From NCBI RefSeq assembly GCF_025141175.1, contig NZ_CP081155.1, forward strand, positions 1,951,001 to 2,015,000: DNA of 64,000 nucleotides. The letters run 5' to 3'. Below the pieces are notes generated by a model. It was not told where the DNA came from. It was given only the letters and a program-made list of their open reading frames with translations, and ran no database searches. This DNA comes from Jannaschia sp. M317. GTDB taxonomy: Bacteria > Pseudomonadota > Alphaproteobacteria > Rhodobacterales > Rhodobacteraceae. Position numbers and translations under genes: made by a program. Below are positions 7,767 to 17,343 of the stretch, piece by piece; position 1 is the stretch's first letter, and each line of letters starts with the position of its first letter.

Positions 7767-8246
7767 ATGGCGGAGAATACGCAAACGCAGGTGCGGTTGG
7801 ATGAGTTGGACCGGAAAATCCTCCGGGCGTTGCAGACGGATGCGGGGCAGAGCCTGGATGAAATCGCCCGTCAGGTGGGGTCGTCGAAGACGCCGGTGTG
7901 GAACCGGATTCGCAAGATGCGCGAGGCGGGCGTGATGGGGCCGCCGGTTGTGGTGCTCGACCCCGAAGCCCTTGGTCTTGAAGCCTGTTTCTTCGTTCTG
8001 ATCCGCACGTCCGAGCATGAGGCCGACTGGCAGCAACGCTTCCTCGCCACGTTGCGCGCCCGCCCCGAAGTGCAGGAGGCGCACCGCTTGGCGGGGGATA
8101 TCGACTACATCCTGAAGGTGCGGGTGGCCAACGCGCGGGCCTATGACGCCTTCTATCAGGCGCTGATTTCCGAGGTGCGGGTGTTCAACGTCACGGCGCT
8201 TTTGTCGATGGAGGAGTTGAAATCGGAGGTGGCGCTGCCGGTTTGA
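7767..8246 (+). CDS. Lrp/AsnC family transcriptional regulator
   Basis: A 159-aa DNA-binding regulator: N-terminal winged HTH (LDELDRKILRALQTDAGQSL, recognition part VGSSKTPVWNRIRKM) and a C-terminal RAM ligand domain (about 70-150, with VQEAHRLAGDIDYILKV). It is divergent from the cysG-fpr operon with about 120 bp between start codons, the usual layout of a local regulator controlling its neighbours. I infer control of sulfate assimilation by a cysteine-related effector. The effector is not visible in the sequence. Confidence 0.9.
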   Translation: MAENTQTQVRLDELDRKILRALQTDAGQSLDEIARQVGSSKTPVWNRIRKMREAGVMGPPVVVLDPEALGLEACFFVLIRTSEHEADWQQRFLATLRARPEVQEAHRLAGDIDYILKVRVANARAYDAFYQALISEVRVFNVTALLSMEELKSEVALPV

Positions 8247-8443
8247 TGTGCCGCGTTCGGCATGGGAGTCGGCCCGGGGGCGGATGGGCAGAGCGGGCGG
8301 GAAGTCTTCCCTGATATCGGGCCGTTTGCGATTTTCATCGAAGGGCGGACGCGGGGGTGATCCAGGGGTGATCCCGGTCATACGTCCGCTTTGCACAGGT
8401 CCGGGGCGGTCTGTGCGGCGGGGGCGCTTGACGGGTGGCCTGC

Positions 8444-10348
8444 TCAGAGGACGGCGAGATGGTCGCGCAGGCGGCTGGCCCCTTCGTGGTAGTAAGGCAT
8501 CGTCTCCGGGTCATAGACCGTCAGAGCGTCCGCGACCGCCGCGCGGGCGGCGGCGAGATGTTCCGTTGATTCCTCCGGGAAGGCGGTGATCATCGCTTCA
8601 AAGCAAAGCGCCATGTTTTCGCGGGTCATGGCCCAATCCACCGGCAGGGCGTCGCGGGTGCGGACCTGCAACGCGGCGCGGTAGGCGGTGACAGCATCGC
8701 GCAGGGCGGTGTCGTCGCCGCGTTGGCCGAGGGTCAGGAGGGCGTTGCCGAGGTTGTTCTGCGTCATGGCCCATTGCACCGGCAGGGCGTCGCGGGTGCG
8801 GACCTGCAACGCGGCGCGGAAGGCGGTGACGGCGTCGCGCAGGGCGGTCTCGTCGCCGCGTTCGCCAAGGGTCCGGAGGGCGTTGCCGAGGTTGTTCTGC
8901 GTCATGGCCCATTGCACCGGCAGGGCGTCGCGGGTGTGGACCTGCAACGCGGCGCGGAAGGCGGTGACGGCATCGCGCAGGGCGGTGTCGTCGCCGCGTT
9001 CGCCGAGGGTCCGGAGGGCGTTTCCGAGGTTGTTCTGTGTCGTAGCCCATTGCACCGGCAGGGCGTCGCGGGTGTGGACCTGCAACGCGGCGCGGTAGGC
9101 GGTGACGGCGTCGCGCAGGGCGGCGTCGTCGCCGCGTTCGCCGAGGGTTGCGAGGGCAGTGCCGAGGTTGTTCTGTGTGGCTGCCCAAGCCACCGGCAGG
9201 GCGTCGCGAGTGCGGACCTGCAACGCGGCGCGGTAGGCGGTGACAGCGTCGCGCAGGGCGGTGTCGGCGCCGCGTTCGCCGAGGGTCAGGAGGGCAAGGC
9301 CGAGGTTGTTCTGGTCGGCTGCCCAGGCCTGCGCCTCTCTCACTCGGTCCCGCGCCTGCGCAAGGTCGGATAAGATGGCCGCCGCGGAGGCCATGGCCGG
9401 GCCGCTGCGTTTCAGCCCGTGGTCATGGAGGCGTTTGGCCGCCACCTGCATCAGCCGCAGCCACTCGTCCCGATCGGTCCGGCGACAGGCATCCGCCGCA
9501 TCCAGCAGGACGTCGCGGGCCGCGTCCTGGCGGTCGAGGAGCAGGAGGTTGTCGGCGCGGGTCATCGCGGTTTCGGTGGCGATGGCGCGTTCGGTGGCGT
9601 GGATGTGGGCGAAGAGGGTCTCCACCTCTTCAAAATCCAGGCGATCGACGGCGTCCTGCGCGCCGGCCTTGAGATTGGCGAGGCCTGCGGTGCGATCGTC
9701 CAGGGCGGCGACCTGTCTGCGCAACGCCTCGTACTCGGCGGCGCGGTCGTCGAGTTCGGCGCGGAGTTGGGTGTCGGTGAGGGTCCAGGCGCGCTCGATC
9801 TGAAAGCGGGCGGCAAGGGCTTCGAGTTGGTCGCGGTTGGCGGTGGCGAGAGAGTCGAGGCTGCGGCGCATCGCCCGAACGTCGGTGAAGATCGACCAGA
9901 GGACGTCTTGTTCGATCACGCGATGTATTTCAGGCGTGTAGCGGCAGGCGGCAACGGCATGTTGGAACAGGACCCGAATGAGCGCGGTGGCATCGGGGCC
10001 GGTTTCTGGCGGAACGACTGTCATGATCTGGGTCACGAAAGCAGCGTCGAGCGTCTCTCGGTCACGCGGTTCCGGCATGTCGCCGGGGCCGAGCGTGACC
10101 TGCCGCCCGGATTTGGTCAGGGTCTGCCGGACTTCGGCCAGGACGGCGGGAGATTCGGAAGCCTTCATCTTGTTCAGGACCGTGGTTACGGCAGTTTCAC
10201 AGGCTTTGCGGCTGTCGCGAAAGCTTTGGAATCCGACGGCGGCCAGAACTGCGCAGCTGACCGACACGGTCGCCGCCGCGCCGGCCAAGCCAAAGGCCGC
10301 CAAGGTGATGGCCACGCCATGTTCGGCAATCGTCTGTTGGTCGCTCAT
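8444..10348 (-). CDS. Membrane-anchored TPR protein with five near-identical repeats
   Basis: A 634-aa protein with one hydrophobic segment near the N-terminus (about 13-41), a helical region with no family I recognise (42-260, including a likely coiled coil around 165-235), and a C-terminal solenoid. The solenoid holds five repeats of 46 residues (342-571; motif WAxTQNNLGxALxTLGERGDD then ALRDAVTAYRAALQVRTRD) and a decayed sixth copy. These are tetratricopeptide repeats of the kinesin light chain type, a protein-binding surface. No CHAT, NACHT or kinase domain is fused. It stands alone between an Lrp gene and sixA. Function unknown; a scaffold or sensor at the membrane is possible. Confidence 0.82.
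   Translation of the reverse strand: MSDQQTIAEHGVAITLAAFGLAGAAATVSVSCAVLAAVGFQSFRDSRKACETAVTTVLNKMKASESPAVLAEVRQTLTKSGRQVTLGPGDMPEPRDRETLDAAFVTQIMTVVPPETGPDATALIRVLFQHAVAACRYTPEIHRVIEQDVLWSIFTDVRAMRRSLDSLATANRDQLEALAARFQIERAWTLTDTQLRAELDDRAAEYEALRRQVAALDDRTAGLANLKAGAQDAVDRLDFEEVETLFAHIHATERAIATETAMTRADNLLLLDRQDAARDVLLDAADACRRTDRDEWLRLMQVAAKRLHDHGLKRSGPAMASAAAILSDLAQARDRVREAQAWAADQNNLGLALLTLGERGADTALRDAVTAYRAALQVRTRDALPVAWAATQNNLGTALATLGERGDDAALRDAVTAYRAALQVHTRDALPVQWATTQNNLGNALRTLGERGDDTALRDAVTAFRAALQVHTRDALPVQWAMTQNNLGNALRTLGERGDETALRDAVTAFRAALQVRTRDALPVQWAMTQNNLGNALLTLGQRGDDTALRDAVTAYRAALQVRTRDALPVDWAMTRENMALCFEAMITAFPEESTEHLAAARAAVADALTVYDPETMPYYHEGASRLRDHLAVL
8636..9325 (-). repeat. Five tandem 138-bp repeats coding TPR units
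   Basis: The units are exactly 138 bp (46 codons) each and differ at only a few positions, both in DNA and in protein. Near-identity at silent sites indicates recent expansion or gene conversion. Copy number may vary between strains and could be collapsed by short-read assembly. Confidence 0.9.
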
Positions 10349-10387
10349 CGCTGCACCATGGGCGATTCGGCGCGGAGCGAAAAGGCC

Positions 10388-10852
10388 CTACAGGTCGCGG
10401 GGCACCAGGAAGGCGAGCGCGCGGCCGGGCAGGGGGCCGGGGGCGTCGATGACCGTGCAGGCCGCCGTGGGATAGCGGTGGAAGTCGGGGTGAACCGGGG
10501 GGGTGGCGACCGCAAGGCTGGCGGCTTCGGCCATGCCGGGGTTATGGCCGACGACCATCACGGTCTGCGCGCCTGCGCCCGTGGCCTGCGCCAGGATCAT
10601 ATTCGCATCCGCCAGATAGAGCGCGTCCAGATCCACCGTCGGCGTGTCGTCGAAGCCCAGAAGCGCGCGCGTCTCGCGGGTGCGTTTGGCGGTCGAGCAG
10701 AGGATCAGATCGGGCGTATGCCCCATGTCGCGCAGCCAGCGGCCGATCTTGGGTGCGGACTCGCGCCCGCGGCGGTTGAGCGGGCGGTCATGATCGTCTT
10801 GGAGGGGGTCGTGCCAGTCGGATTTCGCATGGCGCATGAGGATGAGTTTCAT
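10388..10852 (-). CDS. sixA: SixA-type histidine phosphatase
   Basis: A 154-aa member of the histidine phosphatase (phosphoglycerate mutase) superfamily. The catalytic RHAKSDW sits at the N-terminus, with [26 protein letters not shown] and the second His in [12 protein letters not shown]. SixA removes phosphate from phosphohistidine in phosphotransfer domains; the target here is unknown. The start at 10852 overlaps the moaA stop by 4 nt, so the two are translationally coupled though not obviously related in function. Confidence 0.85.
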   Translation of the reverse strand: MKLILMRHAKSDWHDPLQDDHDRPLNRRGRESAPKIGRWLRDMGHTPDLILCSTAKRTRETRALLGFDDTPTVDLDALYLADANMILAQATGAGAQTVMVVGHNPGMAEAASLAVATPPVHPDFHRYPTAACTVIDAPGPLPGRALAFLVPRDL

Positions 10853-11862
10853 CCGCCGGTGTGGCTCATGTGGCGGGACATCTGGCCGCCGGCGCGTTGG
10901 CGGGAATAGTCGAAATCGTGGCCGCGGGGCTTGCGGGCGATTGCGGCGCGAATGGCATCCTCCAGCGGGGTCTCGTCGCCGGAGGCGCGCATCGGTGCGC
11001 GCAGGTCGGCCATGTCCTCCTGCCCCAGGCACATGTAGAGTTCACCGGTGCAGGTCAGGCGCACGCGGTTGCAGCTTTCGCAGAAATTGTGGGTGAGCGG
11101 TGTGATGAAACCGATCTGCTGGCCCGTCTCCTCCAGCCGCACGTATCTGGCGGGGCCGCCGGTGCGGTGGGCGAGCTCGGTGAGGGTGAAGCGTTCGGCA
11201 AGACGGGCGCGCAGGTCGCGGAGTGGCCAGTATTGGTCCAGTCGCAGCGTGCCGTCGGTGCCATCGCCCATGTCGCCCATGGGCATGACCTCGATAAAGG
11301 TGAGGTCCATGTCGCCCGCGCGGCACCAGTCGACGATCTCGAACAATTCCGCTTCGTTGAAGCCCTTGAGCGCGACGGTGTTGATCTTGACCCGCAGGCC
11401 CGCTTCCTGAGCCGCCGCGATCCCACGGCGCACCTTGTCGAGCGATCCCCAGCGGGTGATCTCTTTGAACTTTGCTGCATCCAGAGTGTCGAGTGACACA
11501 TTGATTCTGCGCACCCCTGCGTCAGCCAATGGGCGCGCAAAGCGGTCGAGCTGGCTGCCGTTGGTGGTCAGCGTCAGCTCATCGAGGCCCGCGCCCAGAT
11601 GCCGCGACATGCCGTCGAAGAAGGTCATGATGCCCCGCCGCACCAAGGGTTCGCCCCCGGTGATGCGCAGCTTGCGCACCCCCATGCGCACGAACGCGGA
11701 GCAAAGCCGGTCCAACTCCTCCAGTGTCAAAAGATCCTTCTTGGGAAGGAACGTCATATGTTCCGACATGCAGTAGGTGCAGCGAAAATCGCAACGGTCG
11801 GTCACTGACACCCGCAGGTAGTCAATCGTGCGGGCGAAGGGGTCGATAAGGGGTGCGGTCAT
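10849..11862 (-). CDS. moaA: GTP 3',8-cyclase MoaA (molybdenum cofactor biosynthesis)
   Basis: Radical SAM enzyme for the first step of molybdopterin synthesis. The N-terminal cluster motif CDFRCTYC (C24, C28, C31) binds the SAM 4Fe-4S, and a second cluster is held by [18 protein letters not shown] in the C-terminal part. The last two residues are Gly-Gly, the conserved tail needed for catalysis, so the 337-aa protein is complete. No other moa gene is in the window. It is followed directly by sixA with an ATGA overlap. Confidence 0.95.
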   Translation of the reverse strand: MTAPLIDPFARTIDYLRVSVTDRCDFRCTYCMSEHMTFLPKKDLLTLEELDRLCSAFVRMGVRKLRITGGEPLVRRGIMTFFDGMSRHLGAGLDELTLTTNGSQLDRFARPLADAGVRRINVSLDTLDAAKFKEITRWGSLDKVRRGIAAAQEAGLRVKINTVALKGFNEAELFEIVDWCRAGDMDLTFIEVMPMGDMGDGTDGTLRLDQYWPLRDLRARLAERFTLTELAHRTGGPARYVRLEETGQQIGFITPLTHNFCESCNRVRLTCTGELYMCLGQEDMADLRAPMRASGDETPLEDAIRAAIARKPRGHDFDYSRQRAGGQMSRHMSHTGG

Positions 11863-12150
11863 GGGCGAAAGCTAGTCTCGGGGGAACGGCGGTGCAAGGT
11901 CATCGCGAGCAATTAGGGAACGTCAGGTGACGTAGAGGAAGCGTGGTGTTTCCCAAGCGAGCACAATTGCCCTGCGTGTCGCAAAATTCGGGCTCAAACC
12001 GTGTTCTCGCAGGTCGGATCAGGGCGCGCGATACGTTGGGATCACGCGACAGCGTACGTCGGGTACGGTGACCTGTGGGATCGACAAGGGGTGACAGCGC
12101 GCGGGGCCGCGCTAGTCTGCGCGGGATACTTGCAAACGGAAGTCGTTCTC

Positions 12151-12645
12151 ATGCCTCGCCTCGCCGCCGCCCTGATCGCCACCTGCCTGCTGGGGGCCTG
12201 CGCGCAGATCCCCGTCCTGGACCGGATGCGCGCCGCACCCACCCCGGAGCCGGAGGTGACGGACGAGGCCCCCGCCGCCCTGCCGGAGGCGGCGCAGGCC
12301 CCGGTGCCCGTGCCACAGGTCGCCGCCGCGCCCGCCGCATTGGACACCGTCAGCGAGGCCGAGAAAGACGCCGCCCGCGCCACCGCCGCCGCCGCACCCG
12401 CGGGCGGTGCATTAGGCACGGTGACCGTCGCGCTGGGTGATCCGGTGGAGCCCGGCCTTTGGGTCAAGTCCGCGCTGGTCACTGCCGAGCAACCGGGCAC
12501 GGTGCGCACCGGGGGCGGTGAGGCCATTGCCGTCACCCTGAAACCCTTGGGCGGGGCAGGCGGGCCGCAGATTTCTCTGGCGGCGATGCGGGCTTTGGGC
12601 CTGCCGTTGACCGGGCTGCACTCGGTGACCCTGGCCGCGTCATGA
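12151..12645 (+). CDS. Putative lipoprotein with conserved C-terminal LGDPVEPGLW motif
   Basis: A 164-aa exported protein. The N-terminus MPRLAAALIATCLLGAC is a lipoprotein signal with lipobox LLGAC. An Ala/Pro-rich linker follows, then a conserved-looking domain (about 88-164: GTVTVALGDPVEPGLWVKSA, RTGGGEAIAVTLKPL, ISLAAMRALGLPLTGL). Similar proteins are common in Rhodobacterales, sometimes mislabelled as galactarate dehydratase; nothing here supports that enzyme. ATG 12151 was chosen over 12001 because it begins the signal peptide. Its last 4 nt overlap the start of the acyl-CoA synthetase gene. Confidence 0.75.
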   Translation: MPRLAAALIATCLLGACAQIPVLDRMRAAPTPEPEVTDEAPAALPEAAQAPVPVPQVAAAPAALDTVSEAEKDAARATAAAAPAGGALGTVTVALGDPVEPGLWVKSALVTAEQPGTVRTGGGEAIAVTLKPLGGAGGPQISLAAMRALGLPLTGLHSVTLAAS

Positions 12646-14201
12646 GACGGACGATCCCGCGTCTCGCCCCCTGGGAGGAGATGCGTGCGGGGTTCGCCTG
12701 GGACATTCCCGATCCGTTCAACATCGCCACCGCCTGCTGCGACCACTGGGCCGAGGCGGAGCCGGAGCGTGTGGCCATCGTCGATCTGTCCGACGGGCGG
12801 CGGGTCTGGACCTATGGCGCGCTGAAGGACGCGTCGGACCGATTGGCCGGGGCGTTGTCGCGGCGTGGCGTGGTGCGCGGCGACCGGGTCGCGATCCTGT
12901 TGCCGCAGCGTGCCGAGGTCATGGTCGCGCATTTCGCGGCGATGAAGCTGGGGGCCGTATCCATCCCGCTGTTCACCCTGTTCGGGCCAGAGGCGCTGAA
13001 TTACCGGTTGCGGGATTCGGGCGCGCGGGTGGTGATTTCGGACGCGGAGGGGTTGGCCAAACTTGCGGACCTGGACCTGCCCGATCTGGCCCTGCGGATC
13101 GACGCCGATCACTGGGACGGATTGCTGGCAGAGGCACCCGTTGCGCCAGTTCGTACCGGGCCCGACGATCCGGCGATGATGATCTATACCTCGGGCACGA
13201 CGGGCACGCCCAAGGGGGTGCTGCACGCGCACCGGTTTCTGATCGGGCATCTGCCTTGTGTGGAATTGGCGCTGGAGGGCTATCCCCAACCCGGCGACGT
13301 GGCATGGACCCCGGCCGACTGGGCCTGGATCGGCGGTCTGATGGACCTGGCGATGCCGGCGCTGTGGTTCGGCGGGCCACTGGTGGCCAAGCGGTTTGCC
13401 AAGTTCGATGCGGACGCCGCCTGGGCCTTGATGCGCGACGAGGGCGTCACGGTGTCCTTCCTGCCACCCACGGCGTTGAAGATGCTGCGCCGGTCGGATC
13501 CGCCGGAGGGCCTGACCCTGCGGGCGGTCCTGTCGGGGGGCGAGGCGTTGGGCGCGGGGCTGCTGGACTGGGGCGTGGGGGGGCTGGGGGTACGGATCAA
13601 CGAGATCTACGGCCAGACGGAATGCAACCTGGTCATGGCGTCCTGCGCGGGCACGCAGGATGTCGTGCCGGGCACCTTGGGCCGCGCGGTTCCGGGGGTG
13701 GAGATCGCCGTTATGGATGGCGCGGGGCAGGTCCTGGGCGCGGGCGAGGTTGGCGAAATCTGTACCCACGGATCGCCCGCCGCTTTCCTGCGGTATTGGA
13801 ACAAGCCGGACGAGACGGCGGCGAAGTGGCGCGATGGCTGGTTGCGGACGGGCGATCTGGGGCGGGTCGAGGGCGCCGTCATCGCCTATGTGTCCCGCGA
13901 TGACGATGTGATCAACTCAGCCGGTTACCGGATCGGGCCGACCGAGATAGAGACCTGCCTGACGGCGCACCCGGCGGTGGTCCTCTGCGCGGTCGTGGGG
14001 CTGCCGGACGCCGTGCGAGGCGAGGCGGTGACCGCCTTCGTCGTGGCCCCCGACCGGGCCGAAGACCTGGAGGCGGAGCTGATCGCCTGGGTCCGCGCCC
14101 GCCTGTCCCCCCACATGGCCCCCCGCGCCGTGCGATTTGTCGAAGCCTTGCCGATGACCGCGACGGGCAAGATCCAGCGGCGGGCGTTGCGCGGGGATTG
14201 A
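12642..14201 (+). CDS. Acyl-CoA synthetase (AMP-forming, medium-chain type)
   Basis: A 519-aa ANL-superfamily adenylate-forming ligase activating a carboxylic acid to its CoA thioester. The P-loop-like motif IYTSGTTGTPKG, the NEIYGQTE segment, the GWLRTGDLGRVEG motif, the hinge region YVSRDDDVINSAGYRIGP and the C-terminal catalytic Lys in MTATGKIQRRALR are all present. The N-terminus (DIPDPFNIATACCDHWA) resembles medium-chain acyl-CoA synthetases; exact substrate is unknown. It overlaps the preceding lipoprotein gene by ATGA. Confidence 0.9.
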   Translation: MRRTIPRLAPWEEMRAGFAWDIPDPFNIATACCDHWAEAEPERVAIVDLSDGRRVWTYGALKDASDRLAGALSRRGVVRGDRVAILLPQRAEVMVAHFAAMKLGAVSIPLFTLFGPEALNYRLRDSGARVVISDAEGLAKLADLDLPDLALRIDADHWDGLLAEAPVAPVRTGPDDPAMMIYTSGTTGTPKGVLHAHRFLIGHLPCVELALEGYPQPGDVAWTPADWAWIGGLMDLAMPALWFGGPLVAKRFAKFDADAAWALMRDEGVTVSFLPPTALKMLRRSDPPEGLTLRAVLSGGEALGAGLLDWGVGGLGVRINEIYGQTECNLVMASCAGTQDVVPGTLGRAVPGVEIAVMDGAGQVLGAGEVGEICTHGSPAAFLRYWNKPDETAAKWRDGWLRTGDLGRVEGAVIAYVSRDDDVINSAGYRIGPTEIETCLTAHPAVVLCAVVGLPDAVRGEAVTAFVVAPDRAEDLEAELIAWVRARLSPHMAPRAVRFVEALPMTATGKIQRRALRGD

Positions 14202-14561
14202 GGGGGGCTTCGTCTGGCGGCCCGCGTCGACGTTTTTTCCCCATCTGCGTATGTCGCCCGCCGTCCCCGAGCGTCCGACTCACCCCGTCATAGCGACCTG
14301 CCCCCTCACCTTTGTTGCGGTTTCGCAGGGTTCGATAACGCCCGCGTGAGGCCTCGTCGCGCGGGCGTGAGGGGGGTGCGGGGCGGAGAGGTGTCTGTGC
14401 ATAGGTGCACGTTTATCGCGTGATACTCACGGGTTCGTTTGTTGAATGTCAGATCCGCAAGGCGCAAATAGGGTTCATCAGCAGGGCAACACACACCGCC
14501 CCGCACCAAACCCAAACGGGCCCGCCGCAACCACAGGGTCCACCGCAAAAGGACTAACGTT
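14202..14561. other. 360-bp non-coding gap before the small exported protein
   Basis: No credible gene on either strand. It contains a small inverted repeat GTGCA-TAGG-TGCAC at 14397-14410 and, further down, TTGAAT followed 18 nt later by AAATAG, a weak candidate promoter for the gene at 14562. An Arg-rich frame on the minus strand has no family signal and is treated as chance. Confidence 0.5.
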
Positions 14562-14900
14562 ATGAAAAACCTCATCATCTCCGCCCTCGTCGCTTCCGCC
14601 GCTCTGACCGGTGCCGCTTCTGCCCAAGTCGGATCGGGCGCTGCCGCCGCCATCGCGCACTTCAACCAGGACGTGGACGTCGCGAACGACGCCGTTTCGC
14701 TGATCAACCTGGACGGCGACCGGGTCGTGGTCTCCAGCCGCTCGGGCGGTCTGGGCGCGGTCTTCGCGCTGTTCAACTCGGACGCGGACACGGCCAACGA
14801 TTTCACCGGTCAAAACGGCGCGACGCTGGTGTCGGGCACCCCGGCCTACGACGCCGACATCTTCGCCGAGATCGAGCGTCAGCGCGAGCTGGACGACTGA
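14562..14900 (+). CDS. Small exported protein of unknown function
   Basis: A 112-aa protein with a clear Sec signal peptide (MKNLIISALVASAALTGAASA, cleavage after ASA). The mature part of about 90 residues contains two similar acidic segments, NQDVDVANDAVSLIN and NSDADTANDFTGQN, hinting at an internal duplication. No Cys. I do not recognise a family. It is a single-gene unit with its own terminator. Confidence 0.75.
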   Translation: MKNLIISALVASAALTGAASAQVGSGAAAAIAHFNQDVDVANDAVSLINLDGDRVVVSSRSGGLGAVFALFNSDADTANDFTGQNGATLVSGTPAYDADIFAEIERQRELDD

Positions 14901-14985
14901 TCAACTAGCCACCCCCTCGCGGTCCGGGTGCTTCTCCCCCGCCCGGACCGCGCCTGTTCCCCATCCCGAAGTGCCTCGCACGCAC

Positions 14986-15031
14986 GAGACCCCCGTCAGA
15001 GCATTCGCTCGGCGGGGGTCTCTTCGTTTTT
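14986..15031 (+). terminator. Intrinsic terminator between convergent genes
   Basis: Perfect stem GAGACCCCCG / CGGGGGTCTC with a 17-nt loop, followed by TTCGTTTTT on the plus strand. It ends the small exported protein gene and lies close to the end of the convergent M20 hydrolase gene. Confidence 0.8.
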
Positions 15032-15053
15032 GGGGGTCAGCGCAGGCGGGGTG

Positions 15054-16217
15054 TCAGGCGGCGGGCATGCGTTTCTCGACGATCTCGGCCCACCAGGAAC
15101 AGCCTGCGGGGATGGCTTCGTCGGTGAAGTTGTATTCAGGGTGGTGCACCGGGGCCGTTTCGCCGTTGCCGACCAGGATGTAGGCCCCCGGGCGTTCCTC
15201 CAACATGAAGGCAAAGTCTTCGCCGCCCATGACGAGCGGGGCGTCGTCGCAGGACCCTGACACGGAGCGGGCGACGTCGGCTGCGAAGTCGGTCTGTTCT
15301 TCGTGATTGACCATGACCGGATAGCCGCGCTGATACTCTACGTCGGCCGTGCCGCCGAAGGTGGCGCAGACGCCCGCGGCGATGTCCTTGATCCGTCGCT
15401 CGGCCAGATCGCGCTGATCCTCGGCCATGGTGCGGACGGTTCCCTTGATTTCAACCCTTTGGGGGATGACGTTGAAGGCCTTGGAGGAGGTCTCGAACGA
15501 GGTGACGGAAACCACGATCTGTTTCACCGGATCGGCATTGCGCGAGACGATGCTTTGCACCGAGGTGACGAAATGGGCGGCCATCAGGGTCGTGTCGATG
15601 ACCTCTTGCGGTTTGGCCGCGTGGCCGCCCTTGCCCTCGAGCGTGATGGTGAACACATCGGTGGCTGCAAAGAACGCGCCGGGGCGGATCGCAAAACTGC
15701 CGACCGGATTGCCGGGCCAGTTGTGCATGCCGTACACCTCCTGGATGTTCCAGCGGTCCATCATGCCGTCGTCGCACATTTCCTTGCCGCCGCCGCCGCC
15801 TTCTTCGGCGGGCTGGAAGATCACCACGACGGTGCCGTCGAAATTACGCGTCTCCGACAGGTATTTCGCCGCGCCCAGCAGCATGGCGGTATGACCGTCG
15901 TGGCCACAGGCATGCATCGCGCCATCGGTCTTGGAGGCGTAGTCCAGCCCGGTCTGTTCGTGGATCGGCAGGGCATCCATATCGGCGCGCAGGCCGATCA
16001 CCTTGCCCGAGCCGCTGGACTTGCCCTTGATGACGCCAACGACGCCGGTGCGGCCAATGCCTTCGACCACCTCGTCGCAGCCGAAGGCGCGCAGCTTGTC
16101 GGCCACAACCTTGGACGTGCGGTGCGTGTCGAACAGGATCTCGGGGTTTTCATGAAGGTCCCGACGCCATTCGGTGATCTCGGGGAGCAGTTCTGCAAAG
16201 CGGTTCTTGACGGGCAT
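15054..16217 (-). CDS. M20 family amidohydrolase (hippurate hydrolase-like)
   Basis: A 387-aa metallo-amidohydrolase of the M20D/hippuricase group, cleaving an N-acyl amino acid. Metal ligands are seen in MHACGHDGHTAMLLGAA and the catalytic Glu pair in FQPAEEGGGGG; the dimerisation domain carries ITLEGKGGHAA. The C-terminal ligand is in VHHPEYNFTDEAIPAG. The frame is open well upstream, but ATG 16217 starts the family sequence (MPVKNRFAELLPEITEWRRD) and is preceded by AAGGAGA. The natural substrate is not known. The neighbouring LysR gene lies 181 bp upstream on the same strand. Confidence 0.9.
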   Translation of the reverse strand: MPVKNRFAELLPEITEWRRDLHENPEILFDTHRTSKVVADKLRAFGCDEVVEGIGRTGVVGVIKGKSSGSGKVIGLRADMDALPIHEQTGLDYASKTDGAMHACGHDGHTAMLLGAAKYLSETRNFDGTVVVIFQPAEEGGGGGKEMCDDGMMDRWNIQEVYGMHNWPGNPVGSFAIRPGAFFAATDVFTITLEGKGGHAAKPQEVIDTTLMAAHFVTSVQSIVSRNADPVKQIVVSVTSFETSSKAFNVIPQRVEIKGTVRTMAEDQRDLAERRIKDIAAGVCATFGGTADVEYQRGYPVMVNHEEQTDFAADVARSVSGSCDDAPLVMGGEDFAFMLEERPGAYILVGNGETAPVHHPEYNFTDEAIPAGCSWWAEIVEKRMPAA

Positions 16218-16398
16218 GAGGGTCTCCTTTGACGGCAGAGCCTGCCGCGCGTCGCGGCGGGCTGCAAGGGGGCAGGCGGCGTCGGCAGGCTGCCCCTGCG
16301 TCAGCGCACCCTCGATGCGAAACGGCAGGATCGGAAAGGCCAGCCGCCGCAACGCCGGGCCGGATGGAGAGCGCGAGGATGCCTCGCGCAGTCCGTCG

Positions 16399-17343
16399 TC
16401 AGCGCGGGGGTGACGGGTGGGTATCGAGCGCCGCCAGACGGTTGGCAATCGTGTCCCGGAGCCATCTGTGGGCCGGATTGCCGTTTGAACGTCGGTGCCA
16501 GACCATGATGATCTGCGCCTGCGGGATGGGAATCGGCGGCGTGTAGATCGACAGGCCAAGCCGAGGGGCGATGCGCGCCGCGAACTGTGCCGGGACCAGC
16601 GCGATAAGGTCGCTGACCTCTACCGCGCGGGCCACACCAAAGAAGAACGGCAGGGTCATCGCCACCTTGCGTTTGCGCCCCACGCGGGCGAGGGCGGCAT
16701 CCCCCATGGCCTGCAAGCGGCCCTCGGGCGAGAACAGCACGTGGCCCATGTCGCAAAACAGGTCGATGGGCACGGTGTCACCCGGATCCAGGGCGGTCAG
16801 GCGCGGATTGTCCGCGCGGGCGATCGCCACGAATGGCGACTGAAAGACACGTTGCCGATCTGCCCAGGGGGGCAGCTCGGTTTCCGGGATCAGCGCGACG
16901 TCGACTTCGTAGCGTTCCAGGGTGTTGACGTAATTGTCCGGGACGAGATCGACGAGTTGGACGCGCATGCCGGGGGCCAGGCGGGCAAGATCGGCGGCCA
17001 GGTCCGGCATCAGGCATTCGGCGAAGAAATCGCTGCCGGACAGGCGAAAGGATTGCGTGGCGGCGCGGGGGTCGAATGTCTTGGGCGCGGTCAGGGCCCG
17101 CTCGATTTCGATCAAGGCATCACGCAGGGGATCGGCCAGGGCGCGGGCATAGTCCGTCGGTTCCAGCCCGCGGCCCCGTCGCACGAACAGGTCATCCTCG
17201 AGCGTGTGGCGCAGACGGCCCAGAGCAGCCGAGACGGCGGGTTGCGACAGGCCGATCTTTTGTCCGGCGGCGACGGTGGAATGGGTCTGCAACAGCGCAT
17301 CCAGCACGCGCAGCAGGTTCAGATCGAGGGTTGAGAAATTCAT
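16399..17343 (-). CDS. LysR family transcriptional regulator
   Basis: A 314-aa LTTR: N-terminal winged HTH (LDLNLLRVLDALLQTHSTVA, GLSQPAVSAALGRLRHTLEDDLFVRRGRGLEPT) and a type-2 periplasmic-binding-like effector domain (about 95-300). The NodD/SyrM-like start MNFSTLDLNLLRVL is typical of regulators of aromatic compound genes. It is divergent from the cupin gene with a 110-bp gap, so that cupin/membrane-protein pair is the likeliest target. Confidence 0.92.
   Translation of the reverse strand: MNFSTLDLNLLRVLDALLQTHSTVAAGQKIGLSQPAVSAALGRLRHTLEDDLFVRRGRGLEPTDYARALADPLRDALIEIERALTAPKTFDPRAATQSFRLSGSDFFAECLMPDLAADLARLAPGMRVQLVDLVPDNYVNTLERYEVDVALIPETELPPWADRQRVFQSPFVAIARADNPRLTALDPGDTVPIDLFCDMGHVLFSPEGRLQAMGDAALARVGRKRKVAMTLPFFFGVARAVEVSDLIALVPAQFAARIAPRLGLSIYTPPIPIPQAQIIMVWHRRSNGNPAHRWLRDTIANRLAALDTHPSPPR

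Noticed and set aside
8247..8443. Gap between the Lrp gene and the TPR gene end
   Set aside because: GC-rich, with no hairpin of terminator form and no plausible short gene.
8598..9373. Arg-rich and Gly/Val-rich frames across the TPR repeats; tandem repeats resembling a CRISPR-like array
   Set aside because: The 138-bp period is exactly 46 codons of TPR in the minus frame and there are no spacers, so neither a separate gene nor a CRISPR array is supported.
11863..12150. Possible molybdenum cofactor riboswitch or promoter upstream of moaA
   Set aside because: I could not find a conserved riboswitch core or a convincing -35/-10 pair in the 288-bp gap.
12001..12150. 50-codon upstream extension of the lipoprotein gene
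   Set aside because: The lipoprotein signal starts at 12151; the extension has no family signal.
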